Notes: generated from the sequence alone by a model not told the origin. Shown: positions 53,449 through 62,334, numbered from the stretch's first letter. The stretch: 64,000 bases of DNA from Mesorhizobium sophorae (GCF_002270415.1 NZ_NNRI01000010.1:35409-99408); one strand, 5' to 3'. Numbers and translations are program-made.

Positions 53449-54144
53449 ATGCAAAAGCCGCGCAATACTAGCAACGATCACAGCAGCCGTGAAGCCTGGC
53501 TGCGTGCCGCTACGAACGAGCTTCGGCCATATTTCGCGAAGCTCGGGCTGGCGATCCCGGAGGCGATCCGCTTCTCGATCGCTTTCACCTCGCAGGGGAA
53601 GAAGAGCAAGGTCGCGGGCGAAGTGTGGCCTGCCTCGGCGACGGACGACGGCCACTGCGAACTGATCGTTCGGGCGGACTTCGCCGATCCGCTCGATGTG
53701 CTCGGCATTCTCGCCCATCAGCTGACCCATGCCGCGCTGCCACCGGAAGCGAAGCACGGCAAGCTGTTTCGAGATGCAGCGCTCCGTCTTGGTCTTGAGG
53801 GGCAGATGCGCAACGCCCTGCCGGGCGCTGCCCTGCGGGAGCGTTTAAACGAGCTGGCGGGCGCCCTCGGCCCCCTGCCGCACGCCCGGCTGAACTTCGA
53901 CCGCGTGACGCTGTCCGGCATCGAAGTCGCCGACCGACCCAAGAAACAGACGACGCGGATGCTCAAGGCGGAGTGCCTTGCGAAGGGGTGTGGCTACACG
54001 GTGCGGGTAGCCGCGCGGTGGCTCGCCGATCTGGGCGCGCCGCACTGCCCCAGGCACGGCTCCATGACGACGCCGCCGTTGCCGCATGACGTGGAGGCAT
54101 CCGGCGACACTTCTTCCGACCTCAAAAATCAAGCTGCGGAGTAG
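53449..54144 (+). CDS. SprT-like zinc metalloprotease-fold protein
   Basis: 231 residues. The SprT-like core has the metal site GILAHQLTHAALP followed by HGKLFRDAALRLGLEG; the C-terminal part carries CLAKGCGYTVR and PHCPRHG, a probable zinc ribbon. In active members the first motif is HExxH; here the glutamate is Gln, so hydrolysis is doubtful. ATG 53449 follows GGAG. Such proteins are common first genes of alphaproteobacterial conjugation modules; traG starts four bases after its stop. Confidence 0.75.
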   Translation: MQKPRNTSNDHSSREAWLRAATNELRPYFAKLGLAIPEAIRFSIAFTSQGKKSKVAGEVWPASATDDGHCELIVRADFADPLDVLGILAHQLTHAALPPEAKHGKLFRDAALRLGLEGQMRNALPGAALRERLNELAGALGPLPHARLNFDRVTLSGIEVADRPKKQTTRMLKAECLAKGCGYTVRVAARWLADLGAPHCPRHGSMTTPPLPHDVEASGDTSSDLKNQAAE

Positions 54145-54148
54145 CGCC

Positions 54149-56110
54149 ATGTTGCGCCTGATCGTGATGGCGGCCTTCGGGTACGTCTGGTTCCAGTATG
54201 CCGGTATGTTTTCGCTTCTGCTGGGGATGTTCGGCCCGCCTGCCTACGCCTTGGCGCTCTACCAGAACGGACCGATTATCTTCGCGGGCGTCCTGATCGT
54301 TCTGTTTTTTCTTCTGTCGATGATCTCCGGGTCCATCGGCCGTGCCCGCTGGGGCGATGGCCTCTGGAACTCGGCGCTGGTCCGCAGGGTAATCGGCCTG
54401 ACGGCAGGCGCGCTCCTGTACGCTGCCCTGTTCACCGCCTCGGCATCGATGGAGCGCACCCTGGACGGCGACACCGGCATTATCGGGAGCGGGATCGCCG
54501 CGATCTTTGCGTGGAGGGCCCGGCGTCCGGCCAAGATCTTCCTTGGCCGCGCCACGCGCCCTGTACGCAGGCTCTTCTCCTTCCGTCACTTCGGCATGGG
54601 CGGGTCGTCGCGTTTCGTGGGCCTGTTCGACGAGTGGGCAAACCCGTGGGAACCCGGTGACGTCCTGCTTGGACGCTCGATGTACGACCCCAAATGGCTC
54701 GTCGGCATCAAGGACGACCGGCACGTTGCGACCATCGCCACGACGCGGGCGGGCAAAGGCCGGTCGGTCATCATCCCCAATCTGCTGACGTGGCCGGGCT
54801 CGGCGCTCGTCATCGATCCCAAGGGGCAGAATGCCTGTGTGACGGCGCTCAAGCGCGGTAGTGGCGGCGACCTGTCCGAGTGCCTCGGCCAGACGGTGCG
54901 GATACTCGACCCGTTCGGAGAAATCAAAGACCCGGAATTGCAGTCTTATGTTGCCCGCTTCAATCCGCTGGCCGCGCTCGATCTGCGTGCCAACGACTAT
55001 GCCGAGCGCGTCGGTGTCATTGCGGACGCTCTTGTTGTCCCGTCGTCGGACGGCAAGGACAGCTTCTTCGACAACGCGGCACGCGCGCTCATCAGCGGCT
55101 TGATCGACTACGTGGTGGTCTCGCCGAACGTGCCAGCGAACGAGCGCAATCTCGCGACGGTGCGTGGGCTGCTCGTCCATCCGGACGGCCCGCCGATCAA
55201 GGAAATGTCGGAGCTTGGCGGCCTGGCGCAGGCGGGCGCTGCCGGTCAGTTGCTGGGCGGTCAGAACGCGACGGCGGACGTGCTGTTCACCGCGATCACC
55301 CACACTGAGTGGCTCGATAGCACGGCAATGCAAAAGGCTCTTGGCACGTCAGACTTCAGCCTGACGGACCTGAACGGCGGCAACACGACAATCTATCTGG
55401 TGCTGCCGCCGCAGTACCTCGACAAGCACAGTCGCTTTCTGCGGCTGTTCGTGAACCTCGCGCTCCAGGCGGCCACCGAAGGCCGGAAGGGCAAGCATGC
55501 GACGCTCTTTCTGCTGGATGAGTTCTACGCTCTCGGCCGCCTTCAGCAACTGGCGAAAAGCGCCGGGGTGCTGGCCGGATACGGCGTGAAGCTGTGGCCG
55601 ATCATCCAGAATATCGGTCAGGTGCAGGAGCTGTATCCGCAGAACTGGGAAACCTTCCTCGGCAATGCGGGGCTATGGCAGGCGTTCGCGATGAACGATG
55701 CCGCCACGGCGCAGTATCTGTCGGAGCGGCTGGGCAAGCGCGTGCTGTGGCGGAAGATGCGCGGTCCGCAGGGCTTCGAGTGGGAAATCTCGGGTGTGGC
55801 CAGCCTGCGCGACGCTCTTGAGCTTCGCAAGGCGACCAGCCGCGAAAGCACCAAGGCGGCGGTGTTCACGGAGTCGGGCGACACCTTCCTGCTGGGACGT
55901 GCAGCCTACGACCATGTGTTCAAACGCAATGAGTATTCGCCTGACCCGCTCGAACCAAACAGCCGCGGTTCGTTCAGTCTCGTCCAGTCGCTGACCGACT
56001 GGCTCGACAAGAAAGCGGAAGCGGAACGCGCCGCCAGGGCAGATGCGCAGGACGATCGCCCGAAGACGGAATCCACACCGGAAAAAGAAACAGAGGAGCA
56101 GGATCAATGA
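54149..56110 (+). CDS. traG: Type IV coupling protein TraG/VirD4
   Basis: A 653-residue coupling protein. Two to four N-terminal membrane helices (about 2-110) are followed by the ATPase: Walker A-like TTRAGKGRSVIIPNLL and Walker B TLFLLDEFYALGRL near 455. A charged tail ends the protein. It recruits the relaxosome to the mating channel. ATG 54149 follows GGAG; the upstream in-frame start overlaps sprT. No mating-pair formation genes are in the window. Confidence 0.93.
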   Translation: MLRLIVMAAFGYVWFQYAGMFSLLLGMFGPPAYALALYQNGPIIFAGVLIVLFFLLSMISGSIGRARWGDGLWNSALVRRVIGLTAGALLYAALFTASASMERTLDGDTGIIGSGIAAIFAWRARRPAKIFLGRATRPVRRLFSFRHFGMGGSSRFVGLFDEWANPWEPGDVLLGRSMYDPKWLVGIKDDRHVATIATTRAGKGRSVIIPNLLTWPGSALVIDPKGQNACVTALKRGSGGDLSECLGQTVRILDPFGEIKDPELQSYVARFNPLAALDLRANDYAERVGVIADALVVPSSDGKDSFFDNAARALISGLIDYVVVSPNVPANERNLATVRGLLVHPDGPPIKEMSELGGLAQAGAAGQLLGGQNATADVLFTAITHTEWLDSTAMQKALGTSDFSLTDLNGGNTTIYLVLPPQYLDKHSRFLRLFVNLALQAATEGRKGKHATLFLLDEFYALGRLQQLAKSAGVLAGYGVKLWPIIQNIGQVQELYPQNWETFLGNAGLWQAFAMNDAATAQYLSERLGKRVLWRKMRGPQGFEWEISGVASLRDALELRKATSRESTKAAVFTESGDTFLLGRAAYDHVFKRNEYSPDPLEPNSRGSFSLVQSLTDWLDKKAEAERAARADAQDDRPKTESTPEKETEEQDQ

Positions 56111-56469
56111 CTGCAGAATTGAAGCGTGAAGTCCTCGAACTGGTCGATCTCGTCCAGAAGCTCCTGCGGACTCAGGATGATGAGCGCAAGGGTAAGCGCC
56201 GCATCATCCTCGACATGCCGGAAGCGACGCAAATGCTGATGGCGTGGCTTCAGCTGCGCCGACGCATGGAGCTGCGCGGAAAGGGCGGTCCTTCGCCCTG
56301 GCCGGTGCAGGGACTCCATCCCCAGACACTTCACGTACTGGCGCGGAATTATTGCGCGTTCGTCCTGAACGAGCACTTCCACATGGAGCTTCTAGGCTTG
56401 GGGATGGGCACTCATCCAGTGCTGCGTCGGCCGGTCACCGACATTGCCACCAAGGGAGACCCGCTATGA
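56107..56469 (+). CDS. Hypothetical protein coupled to traG
   Basis: 120 residues, mostly helical (REVLELVDLVQKLLRTQDDE, ATQMLMAWLQLRRRMELRG). The ATG overlaps the traG stop (ATGA) and its own stop overlaps the next ATG in the same way, so all three are one translationally coupled unit. No known domain. Confidence 0.7.
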   Translation: MTAELKREVLELVDLVQKLLRTQDDERKGKRRIILDMPEATQMLMAWLQLRRRMELRGKGGPSPWPVQGLHPQTLHVLARNYCAFVLNEHFHMELLGLGMGTHPVLRRPVTDIATKGDPL

Positions 56470-56795
56470 AGTTGGTGCTGGCAATGGCCGCCGTCGCCGT
56501 CGGGCTGGCGGTGATGGCCCTGACGGTCGGAACCCCGCATGACCTGAACAAGGTCCGCTGCATCGCCGACCGGCATGAAAACTGCGAATTCTATCTGGAG
56601 TGCGAATATTTCGGCATCGACGGCCGGTGGAAAGTGACGCCGGACATGATGCCGAATTTTCAGTGCCCGGAGGTCATGTTCTTTGGCTTGAGCGGGCCAG
56701 CCGTGGTCAACCATCCCTCCGAATGGTGGCTGAAGATGCACCCGGAGGACGCTCCGGGTGCATCGGCCCGCGATGGTGAAAGAAGGGGCTCCTAA
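56466..56795 (+). CDS. Small exported hypothetical protein
   Basis: 109 residues. An N-terminal hydrophobic segment (KLVLAMAAVAVGLAVMALTV) suggests a signal peptide or anchor; the mature part has three cysteines (VRCIADRHENCEFYLECEYF). It is coupled to the preceding gene by ATGA. Position after traG suggests a conjugation-associated envelope protein, unproven. Confidence 0.6.
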   Translation: MKLVLAMAAVAVGLAVMALTVGTPHDLNKVRCIADRHENCEFYLECEYFGIDGRWKVTPDMMPNFQCPEVMFFGLSGPAVVNHPSEWWLKMHPEDAPGASARDGERRGS

Positions 56796-56817
56796 GCCCC
56801 GGCTCCTAAGCCCCTTC
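56782..56817. terminator. Bidirectional terminator between convergent genes
   Basis: GAAGGGGCT (56782-56790) pairs with AGCCCCTTC (56809-56817), with an inner AGCC/GGCT stem. The hairpin overlaps the stop codons of both converging genes and is followed by a pyrimidine-rich stretch in the plus direction. Confidence 0.6.
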
Positions 56818-57036
56818 CTCTTCCTGCTTCGGCGTGCGCAGGATGATGCGGCCGCCAGCTGCCGGGATGAGGTCGAGCTGCAGGGTCATCCCTTCGCCGT
56901 CCTCGTGGTTCCAGGCTGCGCCGATGCGGGTCCAGAAGTTCTTTTCCCCGCGTTCCGCGATGTGCCAGGCGATGAGTGCCGGGGGTGTCGCTTCGCGTTT
57001 CGGTGCCGTCTTCGTGTTGCTTTTGCCGTTTGCCAT
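56806..57036 (-). CDS. Small hypothetical protein
   Basis: 76 residues starting at ATG 57036: a basic first 20 residues, then PPALIAWHIAERGEKNFWTR and GEGMTLQLDLIPAAGGRIIL. This small protein recurs in alphaproteobacterial conjugative elements as I recall; its function is unknown. A long structured inverted repeat (57067-57215) lies just upstream in its leader region. Confidence 0.65.
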   Translation of the reverse strand: MANGKSNTKTAPKREATPPALIAWHIAERGEKNFWTRIGAAWNHEDGEGMTLQLDLIPAAGGRIILRTPKQEEEGA

Positions 57037-57066
57037 TGTCTTGCTCCTTTTGAGTTTCGGGCTGAC

Positions 57067-57215
57067 CTCATGCCAGCCGTGCCTTTCCGTCGGCGGGACG
57101 CATAGGCCCGGACGCAAGCACTTGTTTGGGGGAGACCTTCAGGGGGAACCGAAGAAGTGCTTGCGGCCACCAGGGCCGCGTTCTGTCAGGTTTGGCACTC
57201 TAAGGCTGGCATGAG
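57067..57215. ncRNA. Rod-like structured element, candidate ncRNA or leader
   Basis: Nested inverted repeats share one axis: CTCATGCCAGCC/GGCTGGCATGAG (57067-57078 with 57204-57215), GTGCC/GGCAC (57079-57083 with 57194-57198), GGACGC/GCGTTC (57096-57101 with 57178-57183), GGCCC/GGGCC (57105-57109 with 57173-57177) and GCAAGCACTT/AAGTGCTTGC (57114-57123 with 57155-57164). The third stem has a G-U pair only when read on the plus strand, hinting at a plus-strand RNA. It could equally be the 5' leader of the minus-strand gene at 57036. Not a family I recognise. Confidence 0.5.
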
Positions 57216-57612
57216 GGATCAAAGCCCGATCGAGGGGAGCTTCAATGGCAGGCAAGGGCGGCTTCCGGAGCAAACGCGTTCGCAGACAACACACCGGCAC
57301 GACCTTGGCTTCGATACGCGCGATAGACCTGTGACCGCCCGCGTCGCGGTCTGCCGATTCATGAGGAAGGTATGGACCCTGCACTGCGCCACAAAGGCTG
57401 CGAAGGCGCGTCATCGCACGTTGCGTTTTGAAGAGGTGTTTCCCCTGGGCTTCGAGAATTCACCGTAAGCGCGGCGTCCCGGCTGCACGAACAGGGGCCC
57501 GATCCATTCGGCCATATCCCTTCGGTCAAGGGCCTCCCGTGTAACCTGTTGTTGGCCGTGCCTGGCCCCGCTTTCCCCACGGCTCTCCATCGAAACCAAA
57601 TGGAGAACCACA
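57216..57612. other. Intergenic stretch, no supported gene
   Basis: About 400 bp without a credible coding frame. Short frames on both strands have no domain or ribosome binding site. Confidence 0.5.
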
Positions 57613-57816
57613 ATGCAAAACACAAAGAACGAGCGCGAGCGCATCCCCTTCGATCAATACGTGGCGGAGATGCAGGGCTTCCTGACCCGGCAGTTCGGCA
57701 TCAGGGCAGGCGCCGACGGGATCAGCATAGCGCGTGACTATCACGCCAAGGGGCGGTCGCCGCAATTCTGCGCATACGCGCTGGCCCGTTTGAACAATCT
57801 CATCAAGGGGCCCTGA
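57613..57816 (+). CDS. Small hypothetical protein
   Basis: 67 residues (IPFDQYVAEMQGFLTRQFGI, GISIARDYHAKGRSPQFCAY), starting at ATG 57613 after GGAG. Compact helical protein without recognised domain. Such small genes are typical of the region between traG and parB in this class of element. Confidence 0.55.
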   Translation: MQNTKNERERIPFDQYVAEMQGFLTRQFGIRAGADGISIARDYHAKGRSPQFCAYALARLNNLIKGP

Positions 57817-57835
57817 CCTTCGCGGCGCGGTGGAC

Positions 57836-57885
57836 GTTTCCGGCCACAATTCCGAATGAATGTCGGGCGACAATCTGGCGTCCAT
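57836..57885 (-). pseudogene. N-terminal remnant of a metallophosphoesterase
   Basis: Minus-strand translation gives DARLSPDIHSELWPE, matching YRLVSDIHSELWPE at the start of the intact phosphoesterase at 58231-58974. Only the first motif remains. It is a duplicated or recombined copy of that gene start. Confidence 0.55.
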
Positions 57886-57937
57886 GACGCTGCTGATGCG
57901 GATCGCATGGCGCTAAATCTTAATGACGGGCATATCA

Positions 57938-58189
57938 ATGAATGACCACAGGCCGGTGCCGCGCCCGAAGCTGTTCACAAACGGCGATGCAGACGCCTGG
58001 GAAGAGCAGTTTCATCTGCTGTTCTACGTCCTCGGCATGGACGCACGGCAGATTGCCCAGATCGACCAAGGCTTCGACCCCGACGATCCTGATGCTTGGC
58101 TGGCGTACCCGTGGGAACACGAGATCGAGCGCATATTTCCCTTCGTCAATGTCAGGCGGATGATCGAGGCTGCGCGGTCGCGGCGCTGA
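57938..58189 (+). CDS. Small hypothetical protein
   Basis: 83 residues from ATG 57938: GDADAWEEQFHLLFYVLGMD, ARQIAQIDQGFDPDDPDAWL, then RRMIEAARSRR. Acidic in the middle; no known domain. The real start could be 57923, which is also in frame. Confidence 0.55.
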   Translation: MNDHRPVPRPKLFTNGDADAWEEQFHLLFYVLGMDARQIAQIDQGFDPDDPDAWLAYPWEHEIERIFPFVNVRRMIEAARSRR

Positions 58190-58230
58190 AAGCACGCGCC
58201 CGCCATTGCCTTATCTGAACTGGCGAACCC

Positions 58231-58974
58231 CTATACCGTAAATGTCAGCGCCGGATCGTGCCCCTTGCCGTCATATCCCGCCGGGTTGCAGACAATCCGG
58301 GTCAAGCCGATACGGTAGTCCGATCGGCTGTGAATATGGCCGTGAACCCAGATCGCCGGGCGCGCGTCGGCGATCAGCGCTTCAAGGTCGCTGGCATAGT
58401 AGGCGCTCACGGGGTCCGCCTTGTCCGCCTCCGGTATCGACTGCCGGGACGGCGCAAAATGCGTCATCACGATACATCCGGGCCGGATGTTCTCCCGTAG
58501 AAATTCAAGGTGCGCGGCATGCCGCGTTTTGACGACGGCGGGCGTCAGGAAGGGAATTTGCCGGAAGTCGTTCATGCCCTCCTGGCATTGCCGCTCGGCC
58601 TCCGCATCGCCCCCGTCGAAGTCGGTCCAGAGCGTCGCCGTTATGACGCCAAACGCCGACAGGGTGTGCCCGAAATGATAGTTGTCGCGCGCGCTCGGCG
58701 CAGCGCAGACATCCCAATCGGTGCCGCCGTACCAGAAATGATTGCCGGGAATATCGAGGACGGCGCGGAACCGGTCGCACAGCCGGTCGATGACCGCCTT
58801 GTAGACGTTGCGCCGACGATGCGAGCCGGTATCACCGGCGAGCAGCAAAATGGTGTCCGCATCCTCAGCATGCGGCGGCAGGATGCGGTCGGCGAATTTC
58901 GCCGCCCTGTAGAAATTCTCGGGCCAAAGCTCGGAATGAATGTCGGAGACAAGCCTGTACTGCACAACGATCAC
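58231..58974 (-). CDS. Calcineurin-like metallophosphoesterase
   Basis: 247 residues with the metallophosphoesterase motif series: SDIHSELWP (D-x-H), ILLLAGDTGSH (GD), DIPGNHFWYGG (GNH), MTHFAPS (H) and VHGHIHSRSDY (GHxH). Substrate unknown; stand-alone members of this type act on nucleotides or phosphoproteins. The GTG start at 58974 is the furthest upstream. It is common cargo in conjugative elements. Confidence 0.85.
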   Translation of the reverse strand: MIVVQYRLVSDIHSELWPENFYRAAKFADRILPPHAEDADTILLLAGDTGSHRRRNVYKAVIDRLCDRFRAVLDIPGNHFWYGGTDWDVCAAPSARDNYHFGHTLSAFGVITATLWTDFDGGDAEAERQCQEGMNDFRQIPFLTPAVVKTRHAAHLEFLRENIRPGCIVMTHFAPSRQSIPEADKADPVSAYYASDLEALIADARPAIWVHGHIHSRSDYRIGLTRIVCNPAGYDGKGHDPALTFTV

Positions 58975-59035
58975 CGATCAAGCGGGCCGCATTCTGCGGC
59001 AACCAAACTAAGCCTGCGGGCGAGACGAAAGAAAG

Positions 59036-59060
59036 GCCCGGCGAAGAAACTTCGCCGGGC
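59036..59060 (-). terminator. Strong hairpin terminator after the ParB-like gene
   Basis: GCCCGGCGAAG and CTTCGCCGGGC form a perfect 11-bp stem with a three-base loop. On the minus strand it is followed by CTTTCTTTCG, fitting a rho-independent terminator about 100 bp after the parB stop. Confidence 0.7.
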
Positions 59061-59157
59061 GGGCGGGGTCGCGGGGCGGCACGGGGCGCGGCGAACAAAA
59101 GCGCGGCGAAGGCCGCACAAAACCGGCAAGCGCCAGCGGCGCTTCCCGGCAACTCCT

Positions 59158-61002
59158 TTATCGCAGCAGCGCGGGAAGCCAGCCGCGTTCGGCTGTGTCG
59201 CGCTCGGCAAGAACGGCGAGTTCGCCCTTCTTCATCTTGAACCATGCGGGAGCGCAGGGAGTCTGCCGCGCCTGTTCAAGATCGGTCAGGATCGCGTCCT
59301 TGCTGATCCGAGCAAAATATCCCGCCGCCGTTGGCCGATACCAGTCTGCCATGTCGAGGCCGAGCGCAGCCGCCAAGGCCTCGCCCTGCGCCCTGCCGGA
59401 ACGGTTCGCGTCGGCCTTGCTTTCAACGGCATCGATGCTGTGCGCCGCCGCGACCGCCAGCACGTCGAGCAGATCGTCGCGCAGGGCTTTGAGGCACCAG
59501 TCCCACAGATCGGCCTGATCCTCTGGCAGCAGGGCAATGATCCGGTCACGCTCCACGTCGAGCGCCAGCATGGCGCGACAGGATTCATGCTCCTTGATCG
59601 AGCGCTGGAGCCCGCGTGTCGTCAGGCTTAGTTTCAGGGCCGAGCCGCTGGAATGGTAGAAGGCGCTCGTCGCAATGGCATGGACGACAGCGGCCAGCGC
59701 AACGTCAGGCGAACGCGCCAGTTCGATCCGCAATGCGGCGGTCTTCTGGGCCGTGAGGTCTTCCACCAGAGCAGCGGGCAATGCCTGACCGGGGGCCTTT
59801 GTCCCGGCGCTGCCGTCTTCGACAGTCGCGCCGTGTTCGTCGCCCCGCTGCAACGCGGCGGCATCGCCCTTGCGGATCAGGCCGCGCTCTATGTCAGGTG
59901 TGCCGTCATGCGTCAGGTGGACAATCGCCCCTGCGCACGCCATGACCTCATCGGTCCAGACGCGTGTCAGGTCGTCAATGTCCCCAAGCCGGGACTCGAT
60001 GGCTTCGATGCGGTCACAGGCCTTGGCTTCGTCGTCCTCGTTGTCAAAATCGTCGCCTCGCAAAGCCTCGCGTTCGATTTCAAGCGCATCCGCTTCCGCC
60101 TGAACCGCGTCAGGCAACGCGATCTCGGCCTTGCGCCCGTGCTGGAAGTCCTGCCGTTCTTCCCATCCGAACGCGATACGGGTTTCAACCCACTTCCAGC
60201 CTTCGGCCCTGACCTGATCGGCGACGGCTTCAAGCTTCCGGCGCGTCAGCGTGTCGAGCAGCGCCGCGTCCTTCACGTACCCGCCGCCTTCGGCGTCGAA
60301 CAGGTCGCGGCGCACAGCACCGCCCGCCGCTTCGTAGGCCTCAAGACCGACAAAGCACACGCGGCGGTCACGGCGCGGCACATCAGTTTCCGTCAGAGCC
60401 TCGCGGATAGCGCTGGCATCGTCGCGCTGCCATTGCGAGAGGCCTTTCCACACGCTGTCCTGAAGGGCATGGTCGTCCGTGATAGTGAATGCCTGCAAGG
60501 CTTCGAGCGATATCGCGCCATCGCGGTATTGCGCCAGAAGCGCTGGCGAGACTCGCGCCAGCGCCAGCCGCTTCCTGACAGTCGATTCCGCCACCCCGAA
60601 ACGGGCGGCTATGTCCGGGACGGACGCGCCGCCGTCGATCAGGCCGCGCCATGCGTCGAACTGGTCGGCGGGATGCATGGCGATGCGCACGACGTTTTCA
60701 GCGAGGCTCAATTCGGCGTCGTCCTGATCGTCGGAACGCAGATGGCAGGACACGGGCGCGGCCTTCTCCATCGTTCCGGCCTTGGCCAGCCTCTGCATGG
60801 CGAGATAGCGCCGCTGCCCGGCGACGATGGCATATCGGCCCTTCGGGCCTTTTCGGACCAGCAGCGGATTCAGCAGCCCGTGCGTCGAAATCGACGCGGC
60901 GAGTTCATCGAGTCCGGCCTCGATGCCGGTCTTGCGGACGTTGCCGTCCCACAGGACAAGCTTGTTCAAGGGAATGTCAATCTGATTGAGTGCGGTGTTC
61001 AT
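59158..61002 (-). CDS. ParB/RepB/Spo0J-family partition-like protein
   Basis: 614 residues from ATG 61002 (GGAG upstream). The N-terminal ParB CTPase/nuclease domain (DIPLNKLVLWDGNVRKTG, GLDELAASISTHGLLNPLLV, YAIVAGQRRYLAMQRL) is followed by the HTH (PDIAARFGVAESTVRKRLAL). The extended C-terminal region (about 250-614) is unlike chromosomal ParB and characteristic of large mobile-element versions. It probably aids maintenance of an extrachromosomal intermediate. No ParA partner is in the window. Confidence 0.88.
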   Translation of the reverse strand: MNTALNQIDIPLNKLVLWDGNVRKTGIEAGLDELAASISTHGLLNPLLVRKGPKGRYAIVAGQRRYLAMQRLAKAGTMEKAAPVSCHLRSDDQDDAELSLAENVVRIAMHPADQFDAWRGLIDGGASVPDIAARFGVAESTVRKRLALARVSPALLAQYRDGAISLEALQAFTITDDHALQDSVWKGLSQWQRDDASAIREALTETDVPRRDRRVCFVGLEAYEAAGGAVRRDLFDAEGGGYVKDAALLDTLTRRKLEAVADQVRAEGWKWVETRIAFGWEERQDFQHGRKAEIALPDAVQAEADALEIEREALRGDDFDNEDDEAKACDRIEAIESRLGDIDDLTRVWTDEVMACAGAIVHLTHDGTPDIERGLIRKGDAAALQRGDEHGATVEDGSAGTKAPGQALPAALVEDLTAQKTAALRIELARSPDVALAAVVHAIATSAFYHSSGSALKLSLTTRGLQRSIKEHESCRAMLALDVERDRIIALLPEDQADLWDWCLKALRDDLLDVLAVAAAHSIDAVESKADANRSGRAQGEALAAALGLDMADWYRPTAAGYFARISKDAILTDLEQARQTPCAPAWFKMKKGELAVLAERDTAERGWLPALLR

Positions 61003-61055
61003 GGTCGTCTTCTCCGTTGTTGAAAATTGAAATGAAAAAAGGATGAGTCCCGCCG

Positions 61056-61260
61056 TCACGCGGCCTCCTTCCGGACGGCGGGGTTGAGGTTCAAAAGAAA
61101 ATCTGCGGCGCGCTGCGCGTGCGATGCAGCGGTAAAGATCGCCCGCTTGTCGTTCTTCAGGACGCTCAGCCAGTTGCCGATATAGGCGGCATGGTCCGGC
61201 CTCGGTTCCGGCGTCAGGTCGAGATCGGCGGAGAGAAACGCGGCACCAAGTTCGGCGACT
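61056..61260 (-). pseudogene. ardC: ardC 3' remnant
   Basis: Minus-strand translation gives FLSADLDLTPEPRPDHAAYI, GNWLSVLKNDKRAIFTAASH and a tail ending RKEAA: the last 66 residues of an ArdC-type antirestriction protein, different from but homologous to the intact copy at 61408. Homology stops abruptly at 61260, so this is a recombination junction. Confidence 0.85.
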
Positions 61261-61407
61261 TATCTGAACAGTCAAGCTGTCTCAGGCGGATTTTGCGGAG
61301 GCATTTGCCTGAAGATCCGCGCACTTCGATCGGTCTGGGGCGCGTGAGACAGATTCCAGGGGTGGTGCGAGCGCCATGCGGCTGCTCAACCGATCGAGTT
61401 TGAGGGC

Positions 61408-62334
61408 CTATGCGGCGCCCCGGACCTTGTGTTGGCGAGCGCCCGCCTGCTCGGCGTGCATCCAGTCGGCGATCTGTTGCGCCTTAGCCGCGGCGGTGAA
61501 GATGGCCCGCTTGTCGGCACGAAGCACTTCGAGCCAGGACGCGACATAGGCGGCGTGATCGGGCCGCGGCTCGACACTGAGGTTGAGGTCGGCGCAGATC
61601 ATGGCGCTCAGGAGTTCGACCGTGCATTCCTCCATGGCGTAGGCCGCCGAGCCGAAACGTCCGGAGAGATCGCGGTCGAGGCGATGGCTGACGCCGGAGG
61701 CATGCCCGCATTCATGGAGCAGCACGGCGTAGTAGGCGACGGCATCGCGGAAGCAGGCAAACTCGGGCATCTGCACGTGATCCGTGGACGGTCTGTAGTA
61801 CGCTCGTGAGCCGCCGTGCCGGATGTCGATGCCAAGCGCCGCACAGAACCGCTCGGCCTGCTCGATACGCTCTGCCTCGGGCAGCACCGGCATCTCGGGC
61901 GGCGTGTAGCCATCGACCTGGGCGCAATTGAAAACCGTGTAGCCGCGGGCGAACATGCGCCGGGCAGGCTCGTCGCGATCTTCGTCGCCGTCCTCGGCGT
62001 CGGCCTCGCCGTGGCGATCGGCAATCTTCCAGAACACGACCAGATGGCCGCGCTCGCCCTTGCGGACCTGGGCGCCGAGTGCCTGCCACTGGCGATAGGT
62101 GCCCCAGATGCCGGCGGGATAGCCGACCCCGTGAGCCGCGGCCCAGAGTGCGATGACGTTGACGCCGCGATAGGCCTTCTGCGAGGCGACGTTGACGGGC
62201 GTGGTGATGGCCGATCCGTCATGGTGCCAGGGCATCCGATAGTCGTCGGCGCCGGCCTCGATGGCGGCGATGATCTGGCTGGTGACGCGCTCGTAGATGT
62301 CGGTCCGGGTCTCATGTGTGCGATTCGTGGTCAT
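61408..62334 (-). CDS. ardC: ArdC-family antirestriction protein
   Basis: 308 residues. The N-terminal ssDNA-binding domain (DUF1738; AAIEAGADDYRMPWHHDG, KAYRGVNVIALWAAAHGVGY, WQALGAQVRKGERGHLVVFW) is followed by a C-terminal zinc metalloprotease domain with LLHECGHASGVSHRL and ECTVELLSAMIC. ArdC shields incoming single-stranded element DNA from host restriction. ATG 62334 follows GAGGAGG, but both lie in the arm of a 178-bp palindrome, so expression may be controlled at translation. GC-rich, unlike AT-rich parts of the BREX genes. Confidence 0.9.
   Translation of the reverse strand: MTTNRTHETRTDIYERVTSQIIAAIEAGADDYRMPWHHDGSAITTPVNVASQKAYRGVNVIALWAAAHGVGYPAGIWGTYRQWQALGAQVRKGERGHLVVFWKIADRHGEADAEDGDEDRDEPARRMFARGYTVFNCAQVDGYTPPEMPVLPEAERIEQAERFCAALGIDIRHGGSRAYYRPSTDHVQMPEFACFRDAVAYYAVLLHECGHASGVSHRLDRDLSGRFGSAAYAMEECTVELLSAMICADLNLSVEPRPDHAAYVASWLEVLRADKRAIFTAAAKAQQIADWMHAEQAGARQHKVRGAA

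Noticed and set aside
54122..55333. 403-residue minus-strand open frame opposite traG
   Set aside because: Antisense shadow with no domain; traG is intact on the other strand.
57526..57885. 119-residue minus-strand gene
   Set aside because: Only its first 15 codons have meaning, as a phosphoesterase remnant; the rest is antisense to a better-supported plus-strand gene.
59653..61023. 456-residue plus-strand open frame opposite parB
   Set aside because: Antisense shadow in GC-rich DNA; parB motifs are clear on the minus strand.
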